64,000 nt of DNA from an uncultured Clostridia bacterium (GCA_944377165.1 CALWEJ010000001.1:107490-171489), one strand, 5' to 3'. Shown: positions 35,085 through 45,231, counted from the first letter of the stretch. Made by a program: numbers and translations. Notes: generated from the letters alone by a model not told the origin.

Positions 35085-35699
35085 TTATGATTTTACTGAT
35101 TCTTCTTTTCTTTTCTCTTCTATTCTCTTGTTCCTATCATACAAAAGCATTAATTTCGGACGGTTATAACGTTGAATAATTATTGGCATAACATTAATGA
35201 TTAGACTTGCAATAACCATAGGTAGCGAAAACAAAAAACATAATTTAATATCTGTAAATAGCGCCGTTATAGAAAAGATTGCGCTAAGCGAATGCATAAC
35301 TTCCGCATAAATTGTTTCCTGCATAAATTTCATAATAAGGTCGTTATCGTGAGTATTAGCAATTTTCGATTTATCAAAACCTACTAATAATTTCCCTAAC
35401 TCTGGAATTTTATCTTTCCATTTCCTTACACCTAAAAACAAATACAACTTTGTTTCCCATTTATGCACTTTGAAAATCTTTGCATATGGATTTACATTTT
35501 TAGGTAAAAGCAATCTGGTCAAACTAGCGAACAAAACGTTTACCCCTATCACTACAATTAATGAGATAAGGACTTTCTGCATAGCATAACCTTCAGTTAT
35601 GTTAAAATAAGGCACGCCTACAAATACAGCGAGCAAACAAGATATTAATACTGCAACTACAGTTAAAATTTTAAAGCACATATTCTTATTCTTTATCAT
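35085..35699 (-). CDS. CrtO-like acyltransferase-family membrane protein
   Basis: A 204-residue membrane protein with about four hydrophobic segments. The motifs HKWETKLYLFLGVRKWKD and IIIQRYNRPKLM are those of the family annotated as glycosyl-4,4'-diaponeurosporenoate acyltransferase (CrtO of staphylococcal carotenoid synthesis). No carotenoid genes are nearby, so the family label does not prove the reaction; many clostridia carry such genes without carotenoids. Likely function: modification of a membrane lipid or glycolipid. Confidence 0.55.
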   Translation of the reverse strand: MIKNKNMCFKILTVVAVLISCLLAVFVGVPYFNITEGYAMQKVLISLIVVIGVNVLFASLTRLLLPKNVNPYAKIFKVHKWETKLYLFLGVRKWKDKIPELGKLLVGFDKSKIANTHDNDLIMKFMQETIYAEVMHSLSAIFSITALFTDIKLCFLFSLPMVIASLIINVMPIIIQRYNRPKLMLLYDRNKRIEEKRKEESVKS

Positions 35700-35896
35700 A
35701 TTATAACATTATTAGTGCTCCCTGTCAAATAAAAATTTTAAAATTAAATTTTAATAAAAATTTTAAAAATTATATAAAAACGACAGAATTTTTGCGAAAT
35801 TTCATTAAAAATTCAAATATTTTCCCAAAAAATTGTGATTAACAAAATTTTTCATTATTGAATATACATATAGTATAGAAAACTTAGGAGGTAAAA

Positions 35897-36562
35897 ATGT
35901 CTTTCTATACAGATTCACGACCAGGCATATTCCCTGGGCAGACAAACAATGTATTGAATGGACTTTGCGAAAGAATTTGCATACAAACGACAAAGGTTTT
36001 TGACGCGTGTATGAATCAAAGTCAAATAGACAACTATTCACTTACATTGACTGATTTTAATCCGTCTAGTCCAACTACTCCATTGACTTTTGTTAGTGGA
36101 AATTCTCTTGGCTCTACTGCGACGGTTAGTGGTCTTAATATAACTCGTTTCGAAGATAGACCAAATTTTGCACGTGTGCAGGCTGTAATTAATATCCCTG
36201 TGACAATTACATACACTGATGCTACCAATGTTCCCGGTACTGCTACTGGCACGATTTCATTAGCTCAAGATGTAGTTTTATATGTCCCACAACCTTCACT
36301 TACACCTATCGACGTTGTTGCATTTGGTAGTGTAGTGATTTCTTCTGGAGTGTATAATACATCGACCGGAGCTTTTGATATTAGTGCCTGTGTGACTACA
36401 ATATTAAAAGTTGTTGCTACTGTTGACGTATTAGTTCCAAGTTATGGATATTGTCCTATTCCACCTTGCACTCCTTACACTGGCGATGACGTCTGCCCAG
36501 GAGTGTTCGACTTACCGCTATACCCAACTGCTGTAAGTCCGCAATCAACTAACGCAAGATAA
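35897..36562 (+). CDS. conserved clostridial coat-like protein of unknown function
   Basis: A 221-residue protein beginning SFYTDSRPGIFPGQ with the segment CERICIQTTKVFDACMNQ, a pattern I associate with uncharacterised clostridial, often spore-related, proteins. The body is beta-rich, Thr/Ser/Val-rich and nearly free of Lys; the C-terminus is Cys- and Pro-rich (CPIPPCTPYTGDDVCPG). No signal peptide. A strong GGAGG site precedes the ATG and CATATAGTA (35867-35875) matches a SigK-type -10, but no matching -35 is found. A spore coat role is an inference. Confidence 0.6.
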   Translation: MSFYTDSRPGIFPGQTNNVLNGLCERICIQTTKVFDACMNQSQIDNYSLTLTDFNPSSPTTPLTFVSGNSLGSTATVSGLNITRFEDRPNFARVQAVINIPVTITYTDATNVPGTATGTISLAQDVVLYVPQPSLTPIDVVAFGSVVISSGVYNTSTGAFDISACVTTILKVVATVDVLVPSYGYCPIPPCTPYTGDDVCPGVFDLPLYPTAVSPQSTNAR

Positions 36563-36591
36563 TAAAATTATATTTTCGTTAGTTATCCCCC

Positions 36592-36627
36592 AAAAAGATA
36601 GTGATAATAAATTCACTATCTTTTTTT
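36592..36627 (+). terminator. terminator of the coat-like gene
   Basis: The stem AAAGATAGTGA with TCACTATCTTT around an eight-base loop, followed by a T run on the plus strand, lies about 30 bases after the stop codon. Confidence 0.9.
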
Positions 36628-36678
36628 ATATAAATAGATTTTTAGATTTGCACCTATATTGTACTAAAAATGTAAAAT

Positions 36679-36710
36679 TAAAAAACCACTAGACTAAATT
36701 CTAGTGGTTT
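36679..36710 (-). terminator. terminator of engB
   Basis: AAACCACTAGA with TCTAGTGGTTT is an 11-base perfect stem; on the minus strand it runs into T residues. It lies about 55 bases past the engB stop codon. Confidence 0.85.
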
Positions 36711-36765
36711 CATTATTAAAGAAAATCAAGACTTTGAAAATTTGCTATTAATGTATTTACCTTTT

Positions 36766-37353
36766 TTACTTTTTATTAATATAGTTTTCTAAAATATCTC
36801 CGATTGATTCTACCCCTATTTTTTTATTTGCACTTGTAGGAATAATTCTTATTTTATTGAATCTCAATTCGGACGCAATTTTATTTACTCTATCATTTAA
36901 TTGACTACGCGTGATTTTGTCCGTTTTTGTTAATATTATAATCGCAGGAATCTCAAGGTCCGCTAAATAATCTAACATTTTTTTATCTAATTCGGTAGCA
37001 GACATTCTACTATCTAACAGCAAAAGTACTACTTTTAACTGTGAATTATCAGTAAAATATTCGTTTAATACCATATCCCAACTATCAGACGTACTCTTTG
37101 ATGCGCGATTGTATCCATATCCGGGCAAATCAACTAAATAAAATTCATTATTTACTTTGAAATAATTAACTAGACGCGTTCTTCCGGGTGTAGCGCTCGT
37201 TTTTGCCATTTTTTTATTATTAGTAAGCATATTAATTAAACTACTCTTGCCTACATTACTTCGCCCCACTATTGCAATTTGTGGCAATTCATCAAATATA
37301 AATCCGTCGCGGGCACTGGCACTTTTAATAAAATTTGTATTAATAAATCTCAT
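36766..37353 (-). CDS. engB: ribosome biogenesis GTPase EngB (YihA/YsxC)
   Basis: A 195-residue GTPase for large-subunit assembly. G1 GRSNVGKSS at 30-38, G2-type Thr in TPGRTRLVNYF, G3 DLPGYG near 75-80, G4 TKTD near 141-144. Length and the N-terminal FIKSASARDGFIFDELPQIAIVG fit EngB. Monocistronic, divergent from dinB. Confidence 0.95.
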   Translation of the reverse strand: MRFINTNFIKSASARDGFIFDELPQIAIVGRSNVGKSSLINMLTNNKKMAKTSATPGRTRLVNYFKVNNEFYLVDLPGYGYNRASKSTSDSWDMVLNEYFTDNSQLKVVLLLLDSRMSATELDKKMLDYLADLEIPAIIILTKTDKITRSQLNDRVNKIASELRFNKIRIIPTSANKKIGVESIGDILENYINKK

Positions 37354-37430
37354 TGTTTTATTTTATCATATCTTAATCATATTGTCAAATTTATGCATTA
37401 GAAAAGATTTTGATTATTTTTGTAATTGTC

Positions 37431-37459
37431 TTGACTTTATCGAACATATGTTCTATAAT
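37431..37459 (+). promoter_or_regulatory. dinB promoter with LexA (DinR) box
   Basis: TTGACT (37431-37436) and TATAAT (37454-37459) are 17 bases apart. CGAACATATGTTCT at 37441-37454 fills the spacer and matches the Gram-positive SOS box CGAACRNRYGTTYC at all but the last base. LexA bound there would block RNA polymerase; the gene should be induced by DNA damage. Confidence 0.9.
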
Positions 37460-37485
37460 ATAATAATTAATTACGAGGGAATTTT

Positions 37486-38658
37486 ATGAGAGCGATTCTA
37501 CATATAGATATGAATAACTTTTATGCCTCCACCGAATGTTTACTTAATCCAAGTCTAAAAAATTATGCGGTAGCAGTTGCTGGTGACCCCAACAAGCGCA
37601 CTGGAATAATCCTTGCTAAAAATTATCTTGCTAAAGTCTATGGAGTTAAAACGGGCGAAGCTATTTGGGAAGCAAAGCAGAAGTGCCCTTCTCTTATTAC
37701 CGTTGCACCGCATTTTGATAAATATCTTGAATTTAGCAGACGTGCGCATACGATTTATTACCAATATACCGATTTAATTGAACCTTTTGGAATAGACGAA
37801 TGTTGGCTCGACGTCACTGACAGTCTGAAATTATTTAATTGCACCGCACGTGAATTAGCGATAAAAATACAAAATCAAATATTAAACGAACTTGGTCTAA
37901 CCGTTTCTATAGGCGTTTCTTTCGGCAAAACTTTAGCAAAACTTGGTAGCGATATGAAAAAACCTCTCGGTCTTACTGTGATAGATAGTTCTAACCATAT
38001 AGATATACTAAAAAAGTTAAAAATTGAAGATATGATTATGATTGGAAAACATACTTCAAAGAAGATGCGTACAATGAATATAAACACTTTATATGACCTA
38101 TATTTACAACCCGTTGAATTTCTAAAAAAACACTTTGGAATTATAGGGTTATATTTGCATAATGCAGTATCTGGAATAGATGATGACAAACTCATAACCC
38201 CTAAGGACGAAGATGTTAAAAGTGTTGGAAACGGTGCAACCGCCGTTCACGATATGACAAGTCTAGATGAGATTAAAGCATTTTTACACGATTTAGCATT
38301 GAAGGTATCTAAGCGATTACGTGCGCACAATTTCCGCGCTAAGACGTTGCACCTAAGCATAAAATATAGCGATTTCACCTATTCGTCCGCTCAGCACACT
38401 CATAGCCATTATTTCAGCAATGAACAGGACGTATTTAAATTTGCATATGAAATATTTTTATCTCTCGCTGGAGACAAATTCCCTCCTGTGCGTGCATTGC
38501 GAATATGTACAAGTAATTTAACGAATGGACAAGAAAAAGAGCAAGTAAATATCTTTACTAATATAAAAAATGAAAATTTATGTTTCGCCATTGATAAAAT
38601 CAAAGATAAATACGGAGAAAATAGCATAAATTTAGCAAAAGATTATAAATCATTCTAA
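37486..38658 (+). CDS. dinB: Y-family DNA polymerase IV
   Basis: A 390-residue translesion polymerase. Catalytic motifs: HIDMNNFYAS near the N-terminus, GIDECWLDVT (with the two acidic residues), then the helix-hairpin-helix MIGKHTSKK region and the little-finger domain. A GAGGGA-type ribosome binding site precedes the start. Behind an SOS box, so it acts in damage tolerance. The usual S(I/M)DE reads GIDE here. Confidence 0.95.
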   Translation: MRAILHIDMNNFYASTECLLNPSLKNYAVAVAGDPNKRTGIILAKNYLAKVYGVKTGEAIWEAKQKCPSLITVAPHFDKYLEFSRRAHTIYYQYTDLIEPFGIDECWLDVTDSLKLFNCTARELAIKIQNQILNELGLTVSIGVSFGKTLAKLGSDMKKPLGLTVIDSSNHIDILKKLKIEDMIMIGKHTSKKMRTMNINTLYDLYLQPVEFLKKHFGIIGLYLHNAVSGIDDDKLITPKDEDVKSVGNGATAVHDMTSLDEIKAFLHDLALKVSKRLRAHNFRAKTLHLSIKYSDFTYSSAQHTHSHYFSNEQDVFKFAYEIFLSLAGDKFPPVRALRICTSNLTNGQEKEQVNIFTNIKNENLCFAIDKIKDKYGENSINLAKDYKSF

Positions 38659-38677
38659 ATGCGTATAATATATAAGT

Positions 38678-39220
38678 ATGAAAGTTGGGGCAAGTTTAAT
38701 TATCATAACTAGTATTATATGCTTCGCATTGGCAGGATATAATTTATTAATTGTTGCCTCTCACCCAATAAAATATAGAGATGAAATTGTACATTATTCA
38801 AACGAATTTTCCCTTGACCCAGCGATTGTAGCAAGCCTTATAAATGTAGAAAGTTCTTATCGCGAACAAGTTATATCAAATAAGTCTGCAATCGGGCTTA
38901 TGCAAATAAAACTTTCAACCACAGAATATTTAATAGATTATTATAAACTTAATGAAACGATAAGTTCTGATGAACTAATGAATGCAGACAAGAATTTATA
39001 TTTTGGTTGTTTGTACCTAAGATATTTGATGAATAAATTTGAAGATAAATATACCGCACTAGCTTCATACAATGCTGGAGAAACTCGCGTGCGTGTTTGG
39101 CTTTCTGATAAACAATATTCGCTTGATGGTATAACTTTAAGCTCAATACCTTATAAAGAAACGCGCGATTATATTGTAAAAATTAAAAAAAATTTGAAAT
39201 TTTATCAAAAAATTTATTAA
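38678..39220 (+). CDS. membrane-anchored lytic transglycosylase (SLT domain)
   Basis: A 180-residue protein with an N-terminal transmembrane helix (about 5-27) and an Slt-type domain. The catalytic Glu lies in NVESSYRE; AIGLMQIK and SYNAGETRVRVWL are the companion motifs. It would cleave glycan strands outside the membrane, forming 1,6-anhydro ends, in wall remodelling. It begins 19 bases after dinB but has no obvious link to it. Confidence 0.88.
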   Translation: MKVGASLIIITSIICFALAGYNLLIVASHPIKYRDEIVHYSNEFSLDPAIVASLINVESSYREQVISNKSAIGLMQIKLSTTEYLIDYYKLNETISSDELMNADKNLYFGCLYLRYLMNKFEDKYTALASYNAGETRVRVWLSDKQYSLDGITLSSIPYKETRDYIVKIKKNLKFYQKIY

Positions 39221-39328
39221 TTTTGATTAAAATTTCTTTTTTTTCGCTATTTTTATTAAATTATATAAATTTATTTGTTGAATTGCAGAATAAACATTTG
39301 TTCTAGTATATATAAAAATTTTCAAATT

Positions 39329-40435
39329 TTACCTTTTCTTACCTCTAATATTGAATTTTAAATCTGATGTTTTTATTTTCAAATTTGTTTTAAATCTCTT
39401 TATTTTACTTTTGATTTTCTTCTTACTCATTTTATATTTTAATAAACAAATTAGCATTCCGACAACAAGTATGACAACATATACTCCACTAATAATTCCA
39501 GATACTACATACAAATATTTTACTATGTACGAATATCCGACACACGATAGCATTAAATTAAATATGACAACTAACAATGCTACAATTAATGATTTATTTG
39601 ACTTAGTTAGCATTTTATACATATTAAAGCTACAAATGATAAGAGTTGAAAATAAAGCTAAAATTAAGGTTATAAAATATATGTAATAGAAACTTGCATT
39701 AATGTTTGCACTGAGTTCAAACATAGGCATATTTGTTGAAAAAGTATTGCTAGCAAATACTAAAATATTTAATAATATAATTAAGCAAATACTAGCTATT
39801 ACAAAGAGTCTTCCTTTTGTCTTTAGCTTCGTTTCAAATAAAACGGGTAATGCCGCTACAAAGTTATTAACTCCGAACAACAATCCATAAAATAGAGCCA
39901 TTGACATATTCTTATCTATTATAGGTAAATTAACATTTTCTGGTGTTATGTTGCCTATAGAATTTATTATAATTACAGCAATCATAATCGGTATTATGAG
40001 ATTTGCAACAAGCTTAATTTTTGATATACCGCCTATAAGGAGTATTACTGTAATTACAGATAATATGGTTGATACAATATTATATTTGAGTCCAAAAAAT
40101 GTAGAAAATAAATAATCAGCCCCTGCTAACATACCTGCACTAGTAATTGCAAAGTTTACTATAAGTACAAATTTTGATAATTTATGAAGTTTTCCAAAGA
40201 TTTTAGCATTAAATTCATTAAAAGTATTTAGTTCTAATTTTTTCCTTACATATTCTACAACTAAAAATAAATATACATATAGCAGGCCAAAAGCGATTAA
40301 TCCAACAATTGATGCCCCTCCGAAGTCAAAAAAGAAGACGCATATCTCTTTACCCGAAGCAAATCCCACACCTATAATAGCGCTTAACACTAAAAAATAG
40401 TCCACGACAGTGGACCATATTTTTCCACCTCTCAT
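39329..40435 (-). CDS. YkvI-family membrane protein, probable transporter
   Basis: A 368-residue protein with about ten hydrophobic segments and a highly basic cytoplasmic tail of some 45 residues (KMSKKKIKSKIKRFKTNLKIK). The N-terminus GVGFASGKEI and the MAGADYLF-like segment fit the uncharacterised YkvI family, which resembles amino-acid/APC-type transporters. Substrate unknown. The basic tail is longer than I expect for the family. Confidence 0.75.
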   Translation of the reverse strand: MRGGKIWSTVVDYFLVLSAIIGVGFASGKEICVFFFDFGGASIVGLIAFGLLYVYLFLVVEYVRKKLELNTFNEFNAKIFGKLHKLSKFVLIVNFAITSAGMLAGADYLFSTFFGLKYNIVSTILSVITVILLIGGISKIKLVANLIIPIMIAVIIINSIGNITPENVNLPIIDKNMSMALFYGLLFGVNNFVAALPVLFETKLKTKGRLFVIASICLIILLNILVFASNTFSTNMPMFELSANINASFYYIYFITLILALFSTLIICSFNMYKMLTKSNKSLIVALLVVIFNLMLSCVGYSYIVKYLYVVSGIISGVYVVILVVGMLICLLKYKMSKKKIKSKIKRFKTNLKIKTSDLKFNIRGKKR

Positions 40436-40474
40436 ATAAATTTATATGAAAGATTTCTTAAAATAATGCAATAA

Positions 40475-41173
40475 TTACTGATTAATCATAATTATTCTTC
40501 CGCAGTGCTCACAAGTAAGCATTTTAGAGTGCTTCAACTTCTCTATAAAATTCAAAGAGAGTTCTACCTTGCAACCGCCACAAAAATCACCCTCAAGAGG
40601 AACAAATACAGGGAAAATTCCGTTTGCTTTCATTGTCTTATATTTTTCATATTTGTCTTTATCAACTACAGATTGCTCTAATTTTTGAATTTGTTTTTGC
40701 AATTCAGCGATTTTCGGTGCGACCTCTTGTTTCTTTTGCTCAATTCTTGCTTTAATCACGGTTGAACGTTTCTTTGCTTCCGTTAGTTTATTAGATAGCT
40801 CTGCGCTTTTTCTAACAATTTCTTCAGACTTGCGCACTAAATCGTCTATTTTCCTATTCTCTTCGCTTAAGTCACCAACAAGTGAATTTGCATCGGTTAT
40901 CAGACTTTCGATATTATCTAAGTCTATGCTATCAGTATTGCGTTTGTGTACTATCTCACTTGTACCTTTTAGTTTATTATACTTAGACAATTCTATATTG
41001 TATTGTTTGATTAATTCGCTAGCTTGCGCCTCTAGTTGTTCGAAACGCGCACGGCCGTCTTGTAATAACTTTTTATAATTTTTAAAATCAATACTAGCAG
41101 GACACTTCTCCACTTCGCGCTCTAAAGCTCGAATTTGCCTATCAATTCGTTGTATTTCTAAAATTGTTTTCAT
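40475..41173 (-). CDS. coiled-coil protein with C4 zinc ribbon (CT398-like)
   Basis: A 232-residue protein: residues 1-170 form a long coiled coil, then a zinc ribbon with FCGGC and CEHCG cysteine pairs. This is the architecture of the DUF164/CT398 family, proteins of uncertain role linked with RNA or secretion machinery. Its ATG shares a base with the rpoD stop (TAATG), so it is the last gene of dnaG-sigma fragment-rpoD. Confidence 0.85.
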   Translation of the reverse strand: MKTILEIQRIDRQIRALEREVEKCPASIDFKNYKKLLQDGRARFEQLEAQASELIKQYNIELSKYNKLKGTSEIVHKRNTDSIDLDNIESLITDANSLVGDLSEENRKIDDLVRKSEEIVRKSAELSNKLTEAKKRSTVIKARIEQKKQEVAPKIAELQKQIQKLEQSVVDKDKYEKYKTMKANGIFPVFVPLEGDFCGGCKVELSLNFIEKLKHSKMLTCEHCGRIIMINQ

Positions 41174-42270
41174 TATTTACTGTTTCTCCCTTTATCATCA
41201 TCTTCGTCCGCAATGTCATCGCGAAGTTTCTTTAATTTACTTGGGTGACGGAGTTTCCTTAAGGCTTTTGCTTCAATCTGCCTTATACGTTCACGCGTCA
41301 CAGAGAATTCTCTACCAACTTCTTCTAGTGTTCGTGGGTGGGCATCATCTAGTCCGTATCTCAATCTAATAACTTTTTGTTCACGCGGAGTCAATGTTTC
41401 AAGAACGCTCATAAGCTGTTCCTTCAACATATTTTGTTGTGCTATATCTTGAGGAGAAAGTGCATTTTCATCTGGAATGATATCTCCGATTTTGCTTTCT
41501 TCCTCATGACCCATCTTACTTTCAAGCGAAATTGGGTCTTGCGAAATACGTTGGACTTCAACGACCTTATCTACTGTTGTGTTAAGTCGCTCTGCAATTT
41601 CTTCAACTGTTGGGTCTCTACCAAGTTCTTGCAACAAATCGCGAATCGCTATGTTTTGTTTATGAATAGTTTCAACCATATGGACAGGGACTCTCATTAA
41701 ACGTGCTTGGTCTGAAATAGCACGTGTAATTGATTGACGAATCCACCAAGTACCATAAGTCGAAAATTTGTATCCTTTCGTATAGTCAAATTTTTCAACC
41801 GCCTTAGACAATCCGATATTTCCTTCTTGAATTAAATCCAAAAAAGGTAATTTGTTTTGGTAGTGTTTAGCAATGCTTACAACCAATCTTAAATTTGATT
41901 CCCATAATTTATTACGCGCGTAAATACTGTGTTCTTCTTTAAGTTGACGGCTTAGTTCGCACTCTTCCTCAGCGGATAAAAGAGGAATATTTCCAATTTC
42001 ATTTAGATACATTTTAACAGGGTCATTACGACTTATCTGACTAATAATGTTTTGAAATTCTTTATCATCAACAGGCACATCGCTTACAGAATCTGTGACT
42101 GTTATACCATTCGAAATTAAGAATTGTTTAACAGTTTCTACTTCTTCTGCGTTTATATCTTCATATTTGCCTATCAATTTAGAACATAGTCTGTCTTCTG
42201 ATATAGATTTTTGATGATTAGACTTAAATTGTTCTAACAATTTTTGTTCAATTTCTTCTAAATTAACCAT
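41173..42270 (-). CDS. rpoD: primary RNA polymerase sigma factor
   Basis: A 365-residue SigA/RpoD. Region 1.1 at the N-terminus, region 1.2 ([17 protein letters not shown]), region 2 ([35 protein letters not shown]), region 3, and region 4 ([14 protein letters not shown], then [18 protein letters not shown]). It directs transcription from TTGACA/TATAAT promoters. The frame is open to 42306 but GAGGAG seven bases before ATG at 42270 sets the start, 8 bases inside the preceding gene. Confidence 0.97.
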   Translation of the reverse strand: MVNLEEIEQKLLEQFKSNHQKSISEDRLCSKLIGKYEDINAEEVETVKQFLISNGITVTDSVSDVPVDDKEFQNIISQISRNDPVKMYLNEIGNIPLLSAEEECELSRQLKEEHSIYARNKLWESNLRLVVSIAKHYQNKLPFLDLIQEGNIGLSKAVEKFDYTKGYKFSTYGTWWIRQSITRAISDQARLMRVPVHMVETIHKQNIAIRDLLQELGRDPTVEEIAERLNTTVDKVVEVQRISQDPISLESKMGHEEESKIGDIIPDENALSPQDIAQQNMLKEQLMSVLETLTPREQKVIRLRYGLDDAHPRTLEEVGREFSVTRERIRQIEAKALRKLRHPSKLKKLRDDIADEDDDKGRNSK

Positions 42271-42784
42271 TTTTCTTCTCCTCAAATTCCTCTTTAATGT
42301 ACTCACCTATATAATAAATTACAAATTCTTTAAAATCTATTCTGCTATTTGGGTCATATTTATCTATAGCTTTCATCAGCCCTAAATTCGCGATTTGGAC
42401 TAAATCTTGCAAGTCTATGTCCTCGTGAAACGATTTATAGTTTAAGCATAAATGCAAAACGTCTTTCAACTGCGTATTCAATATCTCGTTGCGTAAAGTT
42501 AAATCGTGCGAAGTAAAATAATTTTTTAACATTTCGCTTAATTGCTTTTTATTTACGTGTTTTAATTTTTTTATATCTACATAATAATCTAAAATTTTTT
42601 CTAATTCTTTTTCGTCAAAATCATAATTGACACTGGGTCGAAATCGCGCTGATATATATGCCACAATATCATCGTGATTATATCGTCCATTTGATGCTAA
42701 CTCTATATATTTTTTATCAATATCATCTACTTTTAATCCTAAAAGATATTTATATAGCTTGTCCGTTTTGTCTATTTTTATCAC
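42263..42784 (-). CDS. sigma-70 region 2-like protein without region 4
   Basis: A 173-residue protein between dnaG (4-base overlap) and rpoD (8-base overlap). Residues about 97-167 resemble sigma region 2: LRNEIL, then [22 protein letters not shown] and [17 protein letters not shown], aligning with [19 protein letters not shown] and [13 protein letters not shown] of the neighbouring RpoD. The TWWIR residues that open and read the -10 element are replaced, and regions 3 and 4 are absent. Residues 1-95 are helical and unknown. It may bind the beta' clamp as a co-sigma or anti-sigma factor, or be a remnant of a sigma gene. Good reading frame and coupling argue for a real protein. Confidence 0.75.
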   Translation of the reverse strand: MIKIDKTDKLYKYLLGLKVDDIDKKYIELASNGRYNHDDIVAYISARFRPSVNYDFDEKELEKILDYYVDIKKLKHVNKKQLSEMLKNYFTSHDLTLRNEILNTQLKDVLHLCLNYKSFHEDIDLQDLVQIANLGLMKAIDKYDPNSRIDFKEFVIYYIGEYIKEEFEEKKNG

Positions 42785-44559
42785 TTTCGCTCCTTATTGA
42801 TACGTTCTGTTATCTCTTGTAATTTCTTTAGACCGTCGACAATTTCTTGGTCAGTTTTTGCACTATCTAATTCTTTTTGAATACGATTTCGTTCTTTTTG
42901 CAACGAATATAATCGTACTCGTGCTATCGTTTCCGAAAGGAATACTGGATAAACATCATCAGTTGGGAAATCGTAATTTATAACTCTATCAATTAACGAA
43001 TTTTTATCTATATCGAAATTATCAAATAATGTTGAAGCATTATAATTTTGTCCATTTGTTGTTTTTTCTTTTAAGAAAGAATATAATTCGCTCAACTCAT
43101 CTTTCTCACTAAAGAGTTCTTCTATACTCGTCAAATCCGTAATCTTTTTATAAAGCATTGATGCTAACAGCATAATTTTACTCTCTAAAACAAAATTATC
43201 ACTCGTCATTTCCTGCCCTATTTGCTTAGCTTCTGATATAGTCTTAGTATTGCCGTTTTCTATCATATTCAAACTTTTTCTCAGTGCATCAATAGGAATC
43301 TTAACTAATTTTTGCACTAAAGACAAATATAATTCTTTATCTGCTGGTGATGAAAACTTTGATATGTAATTAAGGGCTTCAGACATATAGCGCGATTTAT
43401 CTGCATTTTGTTCTAGATTGTATTTTTTAGCTGTATCATTCAAGATAAAGTCAACACAATCTATCGCTTTTGATAGCACATCTACGAATGCATCTTTACC
43501 AAATTTCTTTATATATTCGTCTGGGTCTTTTGCTCCTTGTAATCTAACAACTCGGACATTCAACCCTGCGTCTTTTAAAATATCTATTGCCTTATAAGTG
43601 GCAGATTTCCCTGCATTATCTCCGTCTAGACACAAAATTACATTAGATACGAGTTGTTTTATTTTCTTTGAATGTTGTGTAGTTAATGCTGTACCCATAC
43701 AACCTATTGTATTAGTAATACCAACTTGGTGACAAGCTATTACGTCAATATGCCCTTCAACTATAATAATAGTATCTAATAAATTATTTTTCTTTTTTTC
43801 ATCTCTTACGAAATTATATCCGAACAAAATTTCACTTTTATTAAAGATTATACTTTGTGGAGAATTTTTATATTTCGTGTGTTCTGGATTTTCTTCAATA
43901 CTTCTCCCTGAATAAGCGACAACATCACCAAAACCGTTAAATATTGGGAAAATTAATCGCTTACCATAGAAGTCATATAATCCCCAATCTCCTTTACCTA
44001 CTACTCCTGCCATAAGCAAATCATTTGCAGTGTAGCCAAGTTTTATTAAATGTTTTGGTAAATCTTCATAATTTAGTGAAGCGCCTATTTGAAACTTCTC
44101 AATCATTCCTGTTGAAATTTTTCTTTTACTCAAATACTTAGCTTGTTCACTATTTGGGTTATCAATTAAATTTTTATGATAAAATTCTGTCGTCGCTTTT
44201 AAAATAGAATATGCTACATCTCTATCTCGCTTACGTTTGCGCATTTCGTCCGATTCTTCGTGACTTGGAAGCGGAACTCCGCTTTCTTTAGCAATCAACT
44301 GAACTGCTGAAAGAAAATCTATATTTTCCATTTTCATAACAAAATTAAAGATATTTCCGCTCTCTCCACATCCAAAGCATTTATAATATTGATGTTCAGG
44401 GTTAACGGCAAATGACGGAGTTTTCTCATTATGAAAGGGACAACAAGCCCAATAATTTGCTCCACGCTTCGTAAGTATCATATATTTAGATATGTAATCA
44501 ACTATATCAATCTTGGACCTTAAATAATCTAGAAACGAGCTATCAAATCCACCTTTCAT
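42781..44559 (-). CDS. dnaG: DNA primase
   Basis: A 592-residue primase making the RNA primers of replication. N-terminal CHC2 zinc finger (CPFHNEKTPSF, then CFGCGESG), the RNA-polymerase core (FNGFGDVVAYSGR), TOPRIM with VEGHIDVIA and LCLDGDNAGKSA, and a helicase-interacting C-terminus. It heads the macromolecular synthesis operon dnaG-rpoD. Confidence 0.97.
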   Translation of the reverse strand: MKGGFDSSFLDYLRSKIDIVDYISKYMILTKRGANYWACCPFHNEKTPSFAVNPEHQYYKCFGCGESGNIFNFVMKMENIDFLSAVQLIAKESGVPLPSHEESDEMRKRKRDRDVAYSILKATTEFYHKNLIDNPNSEQAKYLSKRKISTGMIEKFQIGASLNYEDLPKHLIKLGYTANDLLMAGVVGKGDWGLYDFYGKRLIFPIFNGFGDVVAYSGRSIEENPEHTKYKNSPQSIIFNKSEILFGYNFVRDEKKKNNLLDTIIIVEGHIDVIACHQVGITNTIGCMGTALTTQHSKKIKQLVSNVILCLDGDNAGKSATYKAIDILKDAGLNVRVVRLQGAKDPDEYIKKFGKDAFVDVLSKAIDCVDFILNDTAKKYNLEQNADKSRYMSEALNYISKFSSPADKELYLSLVQKLVKIPIDALRKSLNMIENGNTKTISEAKQIGQEMTSDNFVLESKIMLLASMLYKKITDLTSIEELFSEKDELSELYSFLKEKTTNGQNYNASTLFDNFDIDKNSLIDRVINYDFPTDDVYPVFLSETIARVRLYSLQKERNRIQKELDSAKTDQEIVDGLKKLQEITERINKERK

Positions 44560-44736
44560 CTTACGTGCAACTCCTAATGTTAAAAAAATACAACATACAA
44601 TCCCTTAATCCTAAAAAAATAGTAAAATTTATAGAAAAAATTAAAAAAACGAACGTTAATTTATTTATACATATTCTCTCTTCATTACTTAATACAATAT
44701 ATATCCTTAAATTCCTAAAACAATTTTAAAATTTTA

Positions 44737-44767
44737 TAAAAAAAAGACCCACAAAGAGTCTTTTTTA
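44737..44767 (-). terminator. terminator of rplJ-rplL
   Basis: AAAGAC pairs with GTCTTT (about 44744-44765) and is followed on the minus strand by eight T residues. It lies just past the rplL stop codon, separating it from dnaG. Confidence 0.85.
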
Positions 44768-44779
44768 CAGCATAAAGAA

Positions 44780-45148
44780 TTATTTAAGTTCAACAGTAGC
44801 ACCAGCAGCTTCAAGAGCTTTCTTAAGTGCTTCAGCGTCTTCTTTAGAAACGTTTTCTTTAACCTTTGCAGGAGCTCCTTCAACAAGGGCTTTTGCTTCC
44901 ATCAAGCCAAGGCCAGTAGCCTCACGAACAGCTTTGATGACTGCGATTTTGTTAGCGCCACATTCTTTTAATACAACTGTGAATTCTGTCTTCTCCTCTT
45001 CAGCTGGAGCAGCACTAGTAGCTGCAGGACCTGCAACAACTGCTGCAGCAGCACTAACACCAAATTCTTCTTCTAATGCCTTAACTAATTCGTTAAGTTC
45101 AACAACTGTTTTAGTTTTGATTTCTTCTACGATTTCTTGTACTGTCAT
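44780..45148 (-). CDS. rplL: 50S ribosomal protein L7/L12
   Basis: A 122-residue stalk protein: N-terminal dimerisation domain ([30 protein letters not shown]), Ala-rich hinge, and the C-terminal [22 protein letters not shown] domain that recruits elongation factors. Length is that of the family. Follows rplJ by 83 bases. Confidence 0.98.
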   Translation of the reverse strand: MTVQEIVEEIKTKTVVELNELVKALEEEFGVSAAAAVVAGPAATSAAPAEEEKTEFTVVLKECGANKIAVIKAVREATGLGLMEAKALVEGAPAKVKENVSKEDAEALKKALEAAGATVELK

Positions 45149-45231
45149 TTTCTTCTCCTTTATATTTTAAACGTTGGTCATTTTAATACCTGACTTGACC
45201 ACAGCCAGATATAAGTCTAATAGAAATACAA

